From Bradyrhizobium sp. S69 (lineage in GTDB: Bacteria > Pseudomonadota > Alphaproteobacteria > Rhizobiales > Xanthobacteraceae): DNA of 64,000 nucleotides. Positions 1 through 8,448 of this stretch are shown here, piece after piece. The position numbers and the translations under genes were made by a program. A model generated the notes under the pieces. That model was not told the DNA's origin and ran no database searches. It saw nothing but the letters and a program-made list of their open reading frames with translations. Positions within the stretch are counted from its first letter, which is position 1. Each line of letters begins with the position of its first letter. The stretch lies in assembly GCF_009766005.1 (NCBI RefSeq), contig NZ_LMUK01000038.1:297686-361685 (forward strand), written 5' to 3'.

Positions 1-743
1 TAGCTCTGCACCAGGCTTCCCGCCACCAGCGACCAGCCGTCGACCAGCACGAAGAAGATCAGCTTGAATGGCAGCGACACCACCGCCGGCGGCAGCATCA
101 TCATGCCCATCGACATCAAAACCGATGCGACCACGAGATCGATGATCAGGAACGGCAGGAACAGCAAGAAGCCGATCTCGAACGCGCGCTTCAGTTCGGA
201 GATCATGAACGCCGGCACCAGGATCCGCAGCGACATGGCCTCCGGCGTCGCCGGCGGCGGTTCGCCGGACAGGTCGAGGAACAGCTTGAGGTCTTTTTCG
301 CGCACGTTCTTCATCATGAAGCCGCGCAGCGGCACCGACGCGCGCTGCAACGCTTCCTCGACGCCGATCTGGTTGGCGACCAGCGGCTTGATGCCGTCGT
401 CGTATGATTTTTGCAGCACCGGGCCCATTACGAACGCGGTCAAAAACATCGCCAGCGCGATCATCACCGAGTTCGGCGGCGCGGTCGCGGTGCCCAAGGC
501 GGTGCGCAGCAACGACAGCACGACGACGATCCGGGTGAACGACGTCATCATGATCAGGATCGACGGCGCGATCGACAGCACCGTCAACAGCGCGATCAGC
601 TGGATCGAGCGCTCGGTGACGCCGCCATTGCCCTGGCCGAGATTGATGCTGATATCCTGCGCCAACGCCGGTTCAACCAGCGAACCGGCGGCGATCAGGG
701 TGGCAAAAAATAAAACTCTACGCGGGAAGGACGCCGATCTCAC
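1..743 (-). CDS. fliP: Flagellar type III export protein FliP (3' end beyond window)
   Basis: FliP is an inner-membrane component of the flagellar export gate, where it assembles with FliQ and FliR. The reading frame starts at a GTG at 743 that overlaps the fliO stop (GTGA), so the two are translationally coupled. The product begins with a cleavable signal peptide ending in ALAQD, as is usual for FliP. It then carries the conserved MMTSFTRIVVVLSLLR segment, the LVPAFMISELKRAFEIGF motif and the PFLIIDLVVASVLMSMGMMM segment. The visible part ends VDGWSLVAGSLVQS, so only a few C-terminal residues are cut off. Start choice rests on the signal peptide and the coupling to fliO. Confidence 0.95.
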   Translation of the reverse strand, partial: MRSASFPRRVLFFATLIAAGSLVEPALAQDISINLGQGNGGVTERSIQLIALLTVLSIAPSILIMMTSFTRIVVVLSLLRTALGTATAPPNSVMIALAMFLTAFVMGPVLQKSYDDGIKPLVANQIGVEEALQRASVPLRGFMMKNVREKDLKLFLDLSGEPPPATPEAMSLRILVPAFMISELKRAFEIGFLLFLPFLIIDLVVASVLMSMGMMMLPPAVVSLPFKLIFFVLVDGWSLVAGSLVQS

Positions 744-1765
744 GAAGGAGACTTCGGACGGCCCAGCAAGGAGGCCATCTCGTCTTCCAGATTCTCGAAC
801 CCGCTCTTGGCGGGGGCCGCGGCCACCGGCGGCGGAGCCGGCGGTTCGACGCGCGGCGCGGGCCGGCTCGGCGGCGGCTCGGGAGCGACCGGCGGGGCGC
901 CAATGCGTGGCTCGCTCGACTCGACCGGCCGGCGCAGCGCGGCCTCGAGCCGCTGCGCCATCTCGGCGAGGTTTTGATCGGCCGCCGACAGCGACGCCGT
1001 GGGAGCCGGCGCGGCAGCAACCGGTTGAATCGGCGGCGGTGGTGGTGGTGCTGCGGGGCGTTCGGCGCGCAGCGGCGGCGGTTTCGGCGGATCGATCGGC
1101 CGTGCCGGCCGCGGCATCATCGGCTCAGCGCGCGGCGGCCTCGGAGGTGCAACCGGCGGCTCGTTGCGCATGTCGATGCGAGGCTCGGGGCGAGATTCAG
1201 CACGCGGGCTCAGCGGCTCCGGCGAGAAGCCCGCCAGCAAAGGGTCGCTGCGCCGCTCTGAGCTGCGTTCTTGCGCGCGCTCCGGCAGCGGCGGCGCGGT
1301 GCGGCGCACCTCGTCGACAAAAGAGGGGCGGGCCGGCCGCGGCGGCGGCTCGGGCAGTTGCGGCTCGGCATGATCGAAGGCGTCGGCTCTGGCGCCATCG
1401 CCGTCGCTCCAATGGCCGGCATCGGGCAGCGGGGCGATGCGCGGCGGCAGTTCGCCACCACCCACCGCGGGCCGCGCCGCCATCTGATCGCGCGCGGGCA
1501 TGGCGCGGACGATGTTGGGTTCCACCACGATGTCGGTCGGGCCGCCGATCATCAGGAGATGTTCGATGTTGTCGCGTCGTACCAGCACCAGCCGCCGCCG
1601 GCCATCCACAGCCGCAGCGTCAATCACCGCCAGCCGCGGCATCCGGCCGCGATTGGTATTGGCGCCGAGCCGGTTGCCGGCGAATCGGCGCAACCCCCAC
1701 GCCAATGCGGCGATCAGCGCCAGAACGGCCACGAACGCTAGGATGAATGTCAGTGGTGCCTGCAT
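740..1765 (-). CDS. fliO: FliO-like flagellar biosynthesis protein with long proline-rich tail
   Basis: FliO is a bitopic membrane protein that helps assemble the FliP complex of the flagellar export apparatus. This 341-residue product has one N-terminal membrane segment (about residues 5-26). A small FliO-type domain follows (about 27-90), including LAVIDAAAVDGRRRLVLVRRDNIEHLLMIGG. The remaining roughly 240 residues are rich in Pro, Ala, Arg and Glu and look disordered, making the protein much longer than enterobacterial FliO. The gene is transcribed leftward and overlaps fliP by four bases. The assignment rests on the N-terminal domain and on its position before fliP. Confidence 0.85.
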   Translation of the reverse strand: MQAPLTFILAFVAVLALIAALAWGLRRFAGNRLGANTNRGRMPRLAVIDAAAVDGRRRLVLVRRDNIEHLLMIGGPTDIVVEPNIVRAMPARDQMAARPAVGGGELPPRIAPLPDAGHWSDGDGARADAFDHAEPQLPEPPPRPARPSFVDEVRRTAPPLPERAQERSSERRSDPLLAGFSPEPLSPRAESRPEPRIDMRNEPPVAPPRPPRAEPMMPRPARPIDPPKPPPLRAERPAAPPPPPPIQPVAAAPAPTASLSAADQNLAEMAQRLEAALRRPVESSEPRIGAPPVAPEPPPSRPAPRVEPPAPPPVAAAPAKSGFENLEDEMASLLGRPKSPS

Positions 1766-1824
1766 GCTTGGTCCCCGGCAAACGGCGATGAAGTCAGAGA
1801 TTTGCCCAATCTCTTAATCCCTAG

Positions 1825-1837
1825 GGCAAGAACTGCC
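1825..1837. promoter_or_regulatory. GGCA-N5-TGCC inverted repeat upstream of fliO
   Basis: A 13-nt imperfect palindrome, GGCAAGAACTGCC, lies about 60 bases upstream of the fliO start. An element of the same architecture sits in front of flgB at 2042. Paired sites of this kind recall the ftr elements bound by FlbD in Caulobacter flagellar promoters. That link is inference from spacing and context. Confidence 0.4.
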
Positions 1838-2016
1838 GCCCCGGTCTCTTAATAACTCATGAATCGCTTGAGCCAAAATGACTTCTCATATCTTCCACCA
1901 TCAGCCAACCCTGCTGGTTAACGGGGCTTTGGTGGCGAAAATCACCCAAGCTCTTGCCTCGGACCAACCGCCTTGGATCGCTGACGCGCTCCAGGGAACC
2001 GGCGCCGACGCGAATC

Positions 2017-2033
2017 TTAACCCGCTGTTAACC
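2017..2033 (+). promoter_or_regulatory. CtrA box upstream of flgB
   Basis: The sequence TTAACCCGCTGTTAACC contains two TTAA half-sites separated by exactly seven bases, matching the known alphaproteobacterial CtrA consensus TTAA-N7-TTAA(C). It lies about 65-80 bases before the flgB start, a suitable place to control the flgB-flhB operon. cckA, which feeds CtrA phosphorylation, lies only 4 kb downstream. Binding is inferred from the motif. Confidence 0.75.
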
Positions 2034-2041
2034 ATACAGGC

Positions 2042-2054
2042 GGCAAATTCTGCC
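2042..2054. promoter_or_regulatory. GGCA-N5-TGCC inverted repeat upstream of flgB
   Basis: GGCAAATTCTGCC lies nine bases downstream of the CtrA box and about 40 bases before the flgB start. It shares its arms and spacer length with the element at 1825. It could be a FlbD/ftr-type site, or a site near the transcription start; the sequence alone cannot tell. Confidence 0.4.
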
Positions 2055-2095
2055 TACCCGAGGGCACAGCGCCCGGCGGCAAGGGGAGAGGTTCG

Positions 2096-2494
2096 ATGTC
2101 CACTGGCGATCTTCCGGTCATGGCGGCGCTTCGCACCCGAATGCAATGGCATCAGGAGCGCCAGCGGGTGCTGGCCGAAAATGTCGCCAATTCCGATACG
2201 CCGAATTTCAAGCCGCGCGATCTGGTGGAACCGAAATTCGATGCGTCCGGCGCCAGCTCGGGTGGGACGCTGGCGATGATGCGCACCAGCGGCAGCCATA
2301 TGGGGCCGTCGGGGGCTCCCGAAACTTTCGACCAAAATCGAAAGGCCGGGTTCGAGACGCGGCCGGCCGGCAACGCCGTCAATCTCGAAGACGAGATGCT
2401 CAAGGTCTCGAGCAACCAGATGGACTATGCCGCGGTGACCTCGCTCTACAGCCACAATCTCCATCTTCTGAAAACCGCGATCGGCAAGGCCTGA
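2096..2494 (+). CDS. flgB: Flagellar basal-body rod protein FlgB
   Basis: FlgB is a proximal rod subunit of the flagellar basal body and is exported through the flagellar type III apparatus. The 132-residue product has the N-terminal rod signature, with RQRVLAENVANSDTPNFKPRDL at about residues 20-41. It ends with the C-terminal helix typical of rod proteins (AVTSLYSHNLHLLKTAIGKA). The start is set by AAGGGGAGAGG nearby upstream. It is the first gene of a rightward operon running to flhB, downstream of the CtrA box. Confidence 0.97.
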   Translation: MSTGDLPVMAALRTRMQWHQERQRVLAENVANSDTPNFKPRDLVEPKFDASGASSGGTLAMMRTSGSHMGPSGAPETFDQNRKAGFETRPAGNAVNLEDEMLKVSSNQMDYAAVTSLYSHNLHLLKTAIGKA

Positions 2495-2524
2495 AGGCCG
2501 GATTGATCGCAGCAAAGGGACAGC

Positions 2525-2956
2525 ATGCCCGACCGTCAAGTCATTGCGGACTTCGCCAGATCCATGGGGATCGCGACCTCCGGCCTGCGCGCGCAGGCCG
2601 GCCGGATGCGCGTGATCTCGGAAAACATCGCCAACGCGGATTCCACCGCGTCGACTGCCGGCGGCGATCCCTATCGCCGCAAGGTGCCGACCTTTTCCTC
2701 CGAGCTCGATCGCTCGCTGGATGCCAACGTCGTCGCCCTCGGCCGGGTGATGCCGGACGCGACCGCGTTTCGCGTCAAGCACGAGCCTGGAAGTCCGGCG
2801 GCGGATGTCAACGGCGACGTCAAATATCCCAACGTCAATCCGCTGATCGAAATGACCGATATGCGCGACGCGCAGCGATCCTATGAAGCGAACCTCAACA
2901 TCATCCACGCCACGCGCACCATGATCCAGCGCACCCTCGACATCCTCAAGTCCTGA
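2525..2956 (+). CDS. flgC: Flagellar basal-body rod protein FlgC
   Basis: FlgC is another proximal rod subunit. The 143-residue protein has the rod signature at the N terminus (GLRAQAGRMRVISENIANADST). Its C terminus carries the FlgC motif PLIEMTDMRDAQRSYEANLNIIHATRTM. Length is normal for the family. It lies 30 bases after flgB and 20 bases before fliE in the same operon. Confidence 0.97.
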   Translation: MPDRQVIADFARSMGIATSGLRAQAGRMRVISENIANADSTASTAGGDPYRRKVPTFSSELDRSLDANVVALGRVMPDATAFRVKHEPGSPAADVNGDVKYPNVNPLIEMTDMRDAQRSYEANLNIIHATRTMIQRTLDILKS

Positions 2957-2976
2957 AAACAGGGAAACCCTAAGCC

Positions 2977-3288
2977 ATGGCTTCACCCTCGATTGCCGCC
3001 AACGCCTACGCGAGTGCGGCCCGCATGTTGGACACCGGCGGCGGCATTTCCAAGCCGACCGACGCGGCGGGTCCCTCGTTCGGCGATCTGCTCAAGGACG
3101 CGATCGGAAGCGTCATCGACGGCGGCCGGCAATCCGATCAGCAGACGGTCTCGATGGCGGCAGGCAAGGCCAATGTCATGGATGTCGTGACCGCCGTGGC
3201 CGAGACCGACGTCAAGATATCGACCCTGGTGTCGGTGCGCGACAAGGTGATCGCGGCCTACGAGGACATCATGAAGATGGCGATCTGA
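2977..3288 (+). CDS. fliE: Flagellar hook-basal body protein FliE
   Basis: FliE joins the MS ring and export gate to the proximal rod. The 103-residue product shows the usual FliE layout: a variable N terminus, then a conserved C-terminal part with KANVMDVVTAVAETDVKISTLVSVRDKVIAAYEDIMKM (about residues 65-102). It follows flgC directly. A 122-base gap holding a long stem-loop repeat separates it from fliQ. Confidence 0.95.
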   Translation: MASPSIAANAYASAARMLDTGGGISKPTDAAGPSFGDLLKDAIGSVIDGGRQSDQQTVSMAAGKANVMDVVTAVAETDVKISTLVSVRDKVIAAYEDIMKMAI

Positions 3289-3293
3289 GAGAG

Positions 3294-3369
3294 GGCGAAT
3301 GGCGAATAGCGAGTGGCGAATAGGGAAGACGCCGCAAGCCTGAAATCCATTCGCTATTCGCCATTCGCC
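3294..3369. repeat. Stem-loop repeat built from GGCGAAT units, between fliE and fliQ
   Basis: Two 23-base arms (3294-3316 and 3347-3369) are inverted copies of each other with one mismatch, around a 30-base loop. The arms themselves are made of short iterations of GGCGAATGGCGAATAGCGA. The element starts just after the fliE stop inside an otherwise compact operon. It could act as an RNA stem that adjusts expression of fliQ-fliR-flhB, or be a dispersed repeat; no T-run follows it, so it is not a classical terminator. Confidence 0.8.
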
Positions 3370-3410
3370 ATTCCCTTGCCCGAACGACAAACAATTGAGA
3401 GTGAGTTGAA

Positions 3411-3674
3411 ATGACTGGTGCTGAAACCCTCGACGTGGCGCGCGATGCGATCTGGACCATCGTAGTGGTGTCGTCGCCATTGATGATCGTGGGCCTGGTG
3501 GTCGGCGTCGTGGTGTCGCTGTTCCAGGCGCTGACGCAGATCCAGGAGCAGACCCTGGTTTTCGTGCCGAAGATCCTGGCGATTTTCGTCACATTGCTGC
3601 TGGCGCTGCCGTTCATGGCGGATGCGCTGCACAGCCACATGATGCGGATATCGTCGCGAATCATAGGTGGTTGA
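3411..3674 (+). CDS. fliQ: Flagellar export gate protein FliQ
   Basis: FliQ is a small two-helix subunit of the flagellar export gate. The 87-residue protein has two membrane segments (about residues 14-38 and 50-75). Between them lies the family motif QALTQIQEQTLVFVPKI. Length matches the family. It is followed at once by fliR. Confidence 0.96.
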   Translation: MTGAETLDVARDAIWTIVVVSSPLMIVGLVVGVVVSLFQALTQIQEQTLVFVPKILAIFVTLLLALPFMADALHSHMMRISSRIIGG

Positions 3675-3691
3675 GGCACTATGCGCGGATC

Positions 3692-4456
3692 ATGCGCGTC
3701 GATATCTCACTGCTGCCGGTGCTCGCGGCAACCTTCATGCTGGTGTTTGCCCGGGTCGGCAGCATGGTGATGCTGTTGCCGGGGCTCGGTGAATCGAACA
3801 TCCCGGTTCGCATCAAGCTTGGGATCGCGCTGTTGTTGGCGCTGATCATCCTGCCGTTGCACCGCAGCGCCTATCAAATCGACCTGCAATCGATCAATCC
3901 GTTGCTCGTGATGATGATCCACGAGATCATCGTCGGCATCGTGCTCGGCGCCACCGCGCGGGTGACGCTGTCGGCCTTGCAGGTCGGAGGCGCGGTGATC
4001 GCCCAACAGATGGGACTGGGTTTCGTCACTTCGGTCGACCCCACCCAGGGCCAGCAGGGCGTGCTGATCGGCAATTTTCTCACCATGCTCGGCATCACGC
4101 TGTTGTTTGCGACCGACAGCCACTATCTCGTCATCGCCGCCATCAACGACAGCTACAACATCTTTTCGCCCGGCGATCTGACGCCGAGCGGCGATATCGC
4201 CGCACTTGCCACCCGCGCCTTCGCCGCCGCCTTCAAGATCGGCATGCAATTGTCGGCGCCGTTCCTGGTGTTCGGCCTGGTGTTCAATATCGGGCTTGGC
4301 GTGCTGGCACGGCTGATGCCGCAGATGCAGGTCTATTTCGTCGGCGTGCCGCTGTCGATTCTCGCCGGCTTCCTGATCTTCTCGCTGGTCCTGGTGGCGA
4401 TGATGGGAACCTTCCTCAATTATTTCAACGGCGTGATGCACGATTTGACGCCGTGA
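3692..4456 (+). CDS. fliR: Flagellar export gate protein FliR
   Basis: FliR forms the export gate with FliP and FliQ. The 254-residue protein has about six hydrophobic segments. It shows the typical blocks FARVGSMVMLLPGLGESNIPVRIKLGIAL near the N terminus and GAVIAQQMGLGFVTSVDPTQG in the middle. The chosen start is the ATG at 3692, giving MRVDISLLP. A TTG at 3671 that overlaps the fliQ stop (TTGA) is an alternative, adding seven residues and suggesting coupling. Confidence 0.94.
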   Translation: MRVDISLLPVLAATFMLVFARVGSMVMLLPGLGESNIPVRIKLGIALLLALIILPLHRSAYQIDLQSINPLLVMMIHEIIVGIVLGATARVTLSALQVGGAVIAQQMGLGFVTSVDPTQGQQGVLIGNFLTMLGITLLFATDSHYLVIAAINDSYNIFSPGDLTPSGDIAALATRAFAAAFKIGMQLSAPFLVFGLVFNIGLGVLARLMPQMQVYFVGVPLSILAGFLIFSLVLVAMMGTFLNYFNGVMHDLTP

Positions 4457-4502
4457 GCTGCAAGTCTTGAACTGAAGAAGTCCTGAACCGAAAGCCGGAT
4501 CG

Positions 4503-5579
4503 ATGGCCGACGAAAACGATTCGTCAGATAAAACAGAAGACCCCACCCAAAAACGTCTCGATGACGCGCTGGAACGTGGCGACGTCGCCAAGAGCCAGGA
4601 GGTCAACACCTGGTTCATGATCGCCGGCGCGACGCTGGTGCTGTCGTCGTTTTCCGGATCGATCGGCGGAATCCGCACGCCGCTGCGCAATCTGATCGCC
4701 AATTCCTGGATGGTTCATGTCGACGGCCCCAATCTAATGCAGCTGGCGCAACGGCTCGAATACATGCTGATCGGCGCGCTCGGCGTGCCGTTCCTGATGC
4801 TGGCGATCGCGGCGATCGCCGGCAACATGCTGCAGCACCGGCTGGTGTGGTCGGGCGAGTCGCTAAAGCCGAGTTTCAACAAGATTTCACCCGCTTCCGG
4901 CTTGAAGCGCATCTTCGGCAAGCAGGCGGCCGCGAACTTCGGCAAGGGTATCTTCAAGCTGATTGCGCTGGGCAGTGTGATGTCGATGATCCTGTGGCCG
5001 GAGCGCCATCGCCTGGAAGCGATGTTGCAGTTCGACCCGGCGGCGATCATTGCGACGATCATGGGCCTCGCGCTGCGATTGCTGGGGGCGGTGGTGGCGA
5101 TGCTCGCGGCGGTCGCGATCGCGGACTATTTCTTCCAGTACCGGCAATGGTTCGAGCGGCAGAAGATGTCGCTGCAGGAAATGAAACAGGAGTTCAAGCA
5201 GTCCGAAGGCGACCCCCACATCAAGGGCCGGTTGCGGCAGTTGCGGATGGCGCGGATGAAGAAGCGCATGATGACCGCGGTTCCCAAGGCCTCCGTGATC
5301 ATCACCAACCCGACCCACTACGCGGTGGCGCTGTCCTATGAACGCGGCATGGCGGCGCCGATCTGCGTCGCCAAGGGCGTCGATCTGATCGCGCTGAAGA
5401 TCCGGGAGATCGCGAAGAAGCACGACATTCCCATCGTGGAAAACGTACCGCTGGCGCGGGCATTGCACGCAGCGGTGGAGATCGACGCCGAAATCCCCGT
5501 CGAGCACTATCATGCGGTCGCCGAAGTCATCGGCTATGTGATGGGTCTCAAGCGCGGGCTTTCGGGCCGCCAGGCATGA
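4503..5579 (+). CDS. flhB: Flagellar export switch protein FlhB
   Basis: FlhB is the export-apparatus protein that switches substrate specificity from rod/hook to filament. The 358-residue product begins with the family motif DKTEDPTQKRLDDALERGDVAKS. It has four membrane segments and a cytoplasmic domain containing the autocleavage motif NPTH (Asn269-Pro270). The sequence around it, VIITNPTHYAVAL, is intact, so cleavage is expected. It ends the flagellar operon; cckA follows after about 155 bases. Confidence 0.97.
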   Translation: MADENDSSDKTEDPTQKRLDDALERGDVAKSQEVNTWFMIAGATLVLSSFSGSIGGIRTPLRNLIANSWMVHVDGPNLMQLAQRLEYMLIGALGVPFLMLAIAAIAGNMLQHRLVWSGESLKPSFNKISPASGLKRIFGKQAAANFGKGIFKLIALGSVMSMILWPERHRLEAMLQFDPAAIIATIMGLALRLLGAVVAMLAAVAIADYFFQYRQWFERQKMSLQEMKQEFKQSEGDPHIKGRLRQLRMARMKKRMMTAVPKASVIITNPTHYAVALSYERGMAAPICVAKGVDLIALKIREIAKKHDIPIVENVPLARALHAAVEIDAEIPVEHYHAVAEVIGYVMGLKRGLSGRQA

Positions 5580-5735
5580 CAGGGACCCAGTAATAGCCAA
5601 GGAATCCGCAGGAAATGAGCGTTAGCCACCAAATAGCCGCCTGATGGACTTGCGCTTGCCGGTCCGATTCAGGCACTCAGGAGCGGGCGTGCGCGAGCGC
5701 GTCGGACCCATGTCGACAGGCCACGTCCTTTGGTT

Positions 5736-8300
5736 ATGACCGCCGATACTGACCACGATCCGTCGCAACTGCCGATGACCGCGCATGAGCCGGCGCGGCG
5801 AAGCGGTAGCATCGTGCTGGTGCTGCTGGTCGCCGGCGGCATCGTCGCGGCCGCGGTCACGCTGATGACCATCGGCCGGGCGCAGGCACAGCCTTATATC
5901 CTCGGATTGCTGGCGCTATTGGCGATGGTCGGGTTGTTCAACCTGTTCGCCTTCGCCGCCGGGATCATTCGTTTCGCCGATCGCGCCGCCGACGACCCGG
6001 TGATGGGCCATATCGCCGACCAGGACCATGACGGTCTCGCGGTCACCGATCCGCGCGGCCACGTGGTCTATTCCAACGCGACCTATCTGGCGCTGACGGG
6101 GGCTGCGACCGCGCAGGACGTGCGTCCGGTGGAGCGGGTCTTCATCGGCAATCCGGACGTCTCCGAGGCGGTGTTCCGGCTGCTCAAGGCGGCGCGCGAG
6201 GGGAAGCGCCAGCAGGAGGAGGTCCGCATCGCCGGCCACGACGGCGCCCACGGCCGCTGGCTGCGGCTGCGGGTGCGGCCGCTCGGCCAGGGCAAGCGCG
6301 AGGCAAAACATGCGGTGTGGTCGATCGCCGACATCACCCGCGATCGCGAGCGCCAGGAAGACGTGTTCCAGGAACTGCAGCATGCGATCGAGTATCTCGA
6401 TCACGCGCCTTGCGGGTTCTTCTCGGTCAATCCGGCCGGGGAACTGGTCTACGTCAATGCGACGCTGGCGAACTGGCTGGATCACGACCTCGCGGAGATC
6501 GGCTCGGGCGGGTTGAAGCTGACCGACATCGTGTCGGGCGACGGCGCCTCGCTGCTGAGCTCGATCGCGGCGGTGCCCGGCGAAGTCAAAACCGAGGTGA
6601 TCGACATCGACCTGCGGATGCGCGGCGGCAAGACCATGCCGGTGCGGCTCTATCACAAGCTGGCATTCGGGGCCGACGGCGTGCCCGGCGCCTCGCGTAC
6701 GCTGGTGATCAGCCGCGCGCGCGACGACCGTTCCGATCCGCAGCGCGCCGCCGAGGTCCGCTTCATGCGGTTTTTCGACCATACGCCGATGGCGATCGCG
6801 ACGGTGGACCGCGCCGGCGCGGTGGTTCGCGCCAATGCGCGCTTTGCCAAACTGGCGCAAGGCCTCGGCCTCGAAGCCAGCGCCAGCAATTCGATCTTCA
6901 GGACGGTCAACGCGCGCGACCGCAGCTCGCTGATCGCGGCGATCAACCAGGCGGCCGAAGGGCAGGGCGATATTCCGCCGGTCGAGGCGATGCTCGACAG
7001 TACCGGCGAACGCTGGGGGCAGTTCTTCGTGACCACGGTGGAGGCCGACGAGCGCGAGACCGAGGCTGCCATCGTCTACATGCTCGAGACCACCGAGCGG
7101 CGAACGCTGGAGAACCAGATCAACCAGTCCCAGAAGATGGACATGGTCGGTCAGCTCGCCGGCGGCATCGCGCATGATTTCAACAACGTGCTCTCCGCCA
7201 TCATGATGGCGAACGACTTCCTGCTGAACGCGCACAAGCCGACCGATCCGTCGTTCCAGGATATCATGCAGATCAAGCAGAACGCGACCCGGGCGGCGAC
7301 GCTGGTGCGGCAGTTGCTGGCGTTCTCGCGCAAGCAGACGTTGCGGCCGCAGGTGCTCGACCTCGGCGATGCGCTGTCCGACCTGACCATGCTGTTGCGC
7401 CGGCTGATCGGCGAGAAGGTCAAGTTCGATCCGGTGCATGGCCGCGACCTCTGGCCGGTCAAGGTCGACGTCTCGCAATTCGAACAGGTGATCGTCAATC
7501 TCGCGGTCAATGCTCGCGACGCGATGCCGGACGGCGGCAAATTGACCATCAAGACCGCGAACGTCGCGGCGCAGCAGGCCGAAAAGCTGTCCTACAAGGG
7601 CATGCCGCCGGCGGACTATGTCCGGATCGACGTTTCCGACACCGGCACCGGCATTCCCGCCGAGATCGTCGACAAGATTTTCGAACCGTTCTTTTCGACC
7701 AAGGAAGTCGGCAAGGGTACCGGGCTCGGCCTGTCGACGGTGTACGGCATCGTCAAGCAGACCGGCGGCTTCGTCTATGTCGAGTCCGAGGAGGGCCGTG
7801 GCACCACGTTCTGCATCTTCCTGCCGCGACACCATCTCGAGCCGGAAGCCCAGCACGAGCCGCAGGCGGCCAATGGCGCCGCCAAGGACACGGCAGCGGA
7901 GGCCAAGCCGCCGAGGGTCGACCTGACCGGTCAGGGCACGATCCTGCTGGTGGAAGACGAAGAGGGCTTGCGCTCGCTGAATGCGCGTGGCTTGCGTTCG
8001 CGCGGCTATACCGTGATCGAGGCGTCGAATGGCGTCGAGGCGCTGGAAGTGTTCGACGAGAGGGACGGCGCGGTCGATCTTGTGGTATCCGATGTGGTGA
8101 TGCCGGAAATGGATGGACCGACCTTGTTGCGGGCGATGCGCCAGCGAAATCCCGACCTCAAGATCATCTTCGTTTCGGGATACGCCGAAGACGCGTTTGC
8201 AAAGAGCCTTGAGGAGAACGAGAAGTTCGACTTCCTGGCGAAACCGTTCGCGCTCAGTGCGCTGGTCGCCAAGGTCAAGGAAACCATGGCGCCGTCGTAA
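5736..8300 (+). CDS. cckA: CckA hybrid histidine kinase of the CtrA pathway
   Basis: CckA is the membrane hybrid kinase that phosphorylates ChpT, and through it CtrA, to control cell cycle and motility genes. The 854-residue protein has two N-terminal membrane segments (about 22-44 and 52-77) and PAS-like regions (about 100-430). A HisKA domain follows with phospho-acceptor His480 in GGIAHDFNNVLSAI. The HATPase domain contains NLAVNARDAMPDGG and DTGTGIP, and the receiver domain has Asp786 (VSDVVMPEMDG). The start at 5736 is preferred; a TTG six bases earlier is possible. Adjacency to flhB fits other Rhizobiales genomes as I recall them. Confidence 0.93.
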   Translation: MTADTDHDPSQLPMTAHEPARRSGSIVLVLLVAGGIVAAAVTLMTIGRAQAQPYILGLLALLAMVGLFNLFAFAAGIIRFADRAADDPVMGHIADQDHDGLAVTDPRGHVVYSNATYLALTGAATAQDVRPVERVFIGNPDVSEAVFRLLKAAREGKRQQEEVRIAGHDGAHGRWLRLRVRPLGQGKREAKHAVWSIADITRDRERQEDVFQELQHAIEYLDHAPCGFFSVNPAGELVYVNATLANWLDHDLAEIGSGGLKLTDIVSGDGASLLSSIAAVPGEVKTEVIDIDLRMRGGKTMPVRLYHKLAFGADGVPGASRTLVISRARDDRSDPQRAAEVRFMRFFDHTPMAIATVDRAGAVVRANARFAKLAQGLGLEASASNSIFRTVNARDRSSLIAAINQAAEGQGDIPPVEAMLDSTGERWGQFFVTTVEADERETEAAIVYMLETTERRTLENQINQSQKMDMVGQLAGGIAHDFNNVLSAIMMANDFLLNAHKPTDPSFQDIMQIKQNATRAATLVRQLLAFSRKQTLRPQVLDLGDALSDLTMLLRRLIGEKVKFDPVHGRDLWPVKVDVSQFEQVIVNLAVNARDAMPDGGKLTIKTANVAAQQAEKLSYKGMPPADYVRIDVSDTGTGIPAEIVDKIFEPFFSTKEVGKGTGLGLSTVYGIVKQTGGFVYVESEEGRGTTFCIFLPRHHLEPEAQHEPQAANGAAKDTAAEAKPPRVDLTGQGTILLVEDEEGLRSLNARGLRSRGYTVIEASNGVEALEVFDERDGAVDLVVSDVVMPEMDGPTLLRAMRQRNPDLKIIFVSGYAEDAFAKSLEENEKFDFLAKPFALSALVAKVKETMAPS

Positions 8301-8448
8301 TGGGCTGCGCCGCACCGCAACAACCGGCCTGGCCGCGGCGTCCCCGCGACCGAGGGCCGCAGAGCGGGGTTCCGATAGTGGCTTCACATTCAGACCGCGG
8401 TGCCCATCTTAGAAGCGCTTTCCCCTGCCGGGGATGGAGGAAAAGGTT

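Noticed and set aside
64..1746. Long plus-strand open frame across fliP and fliO
   Set aside because: It is antisense to two well-supported genes and its composition (Arg/Ala/Pro runs) is that of a shadow frame in GC-rich DNA.
1878..2279. Plus-strand frame from the fliO-flgB gap into flgB
   Set aside because: It covers the CtrA box and overlaps flgB in another frame; no ribosome-binding site.
5916..8387. 823-codon minus-strand frame opposite cckA
   Set aside because: Antisense to a gene with all kinase motifs; no recognisable domain.
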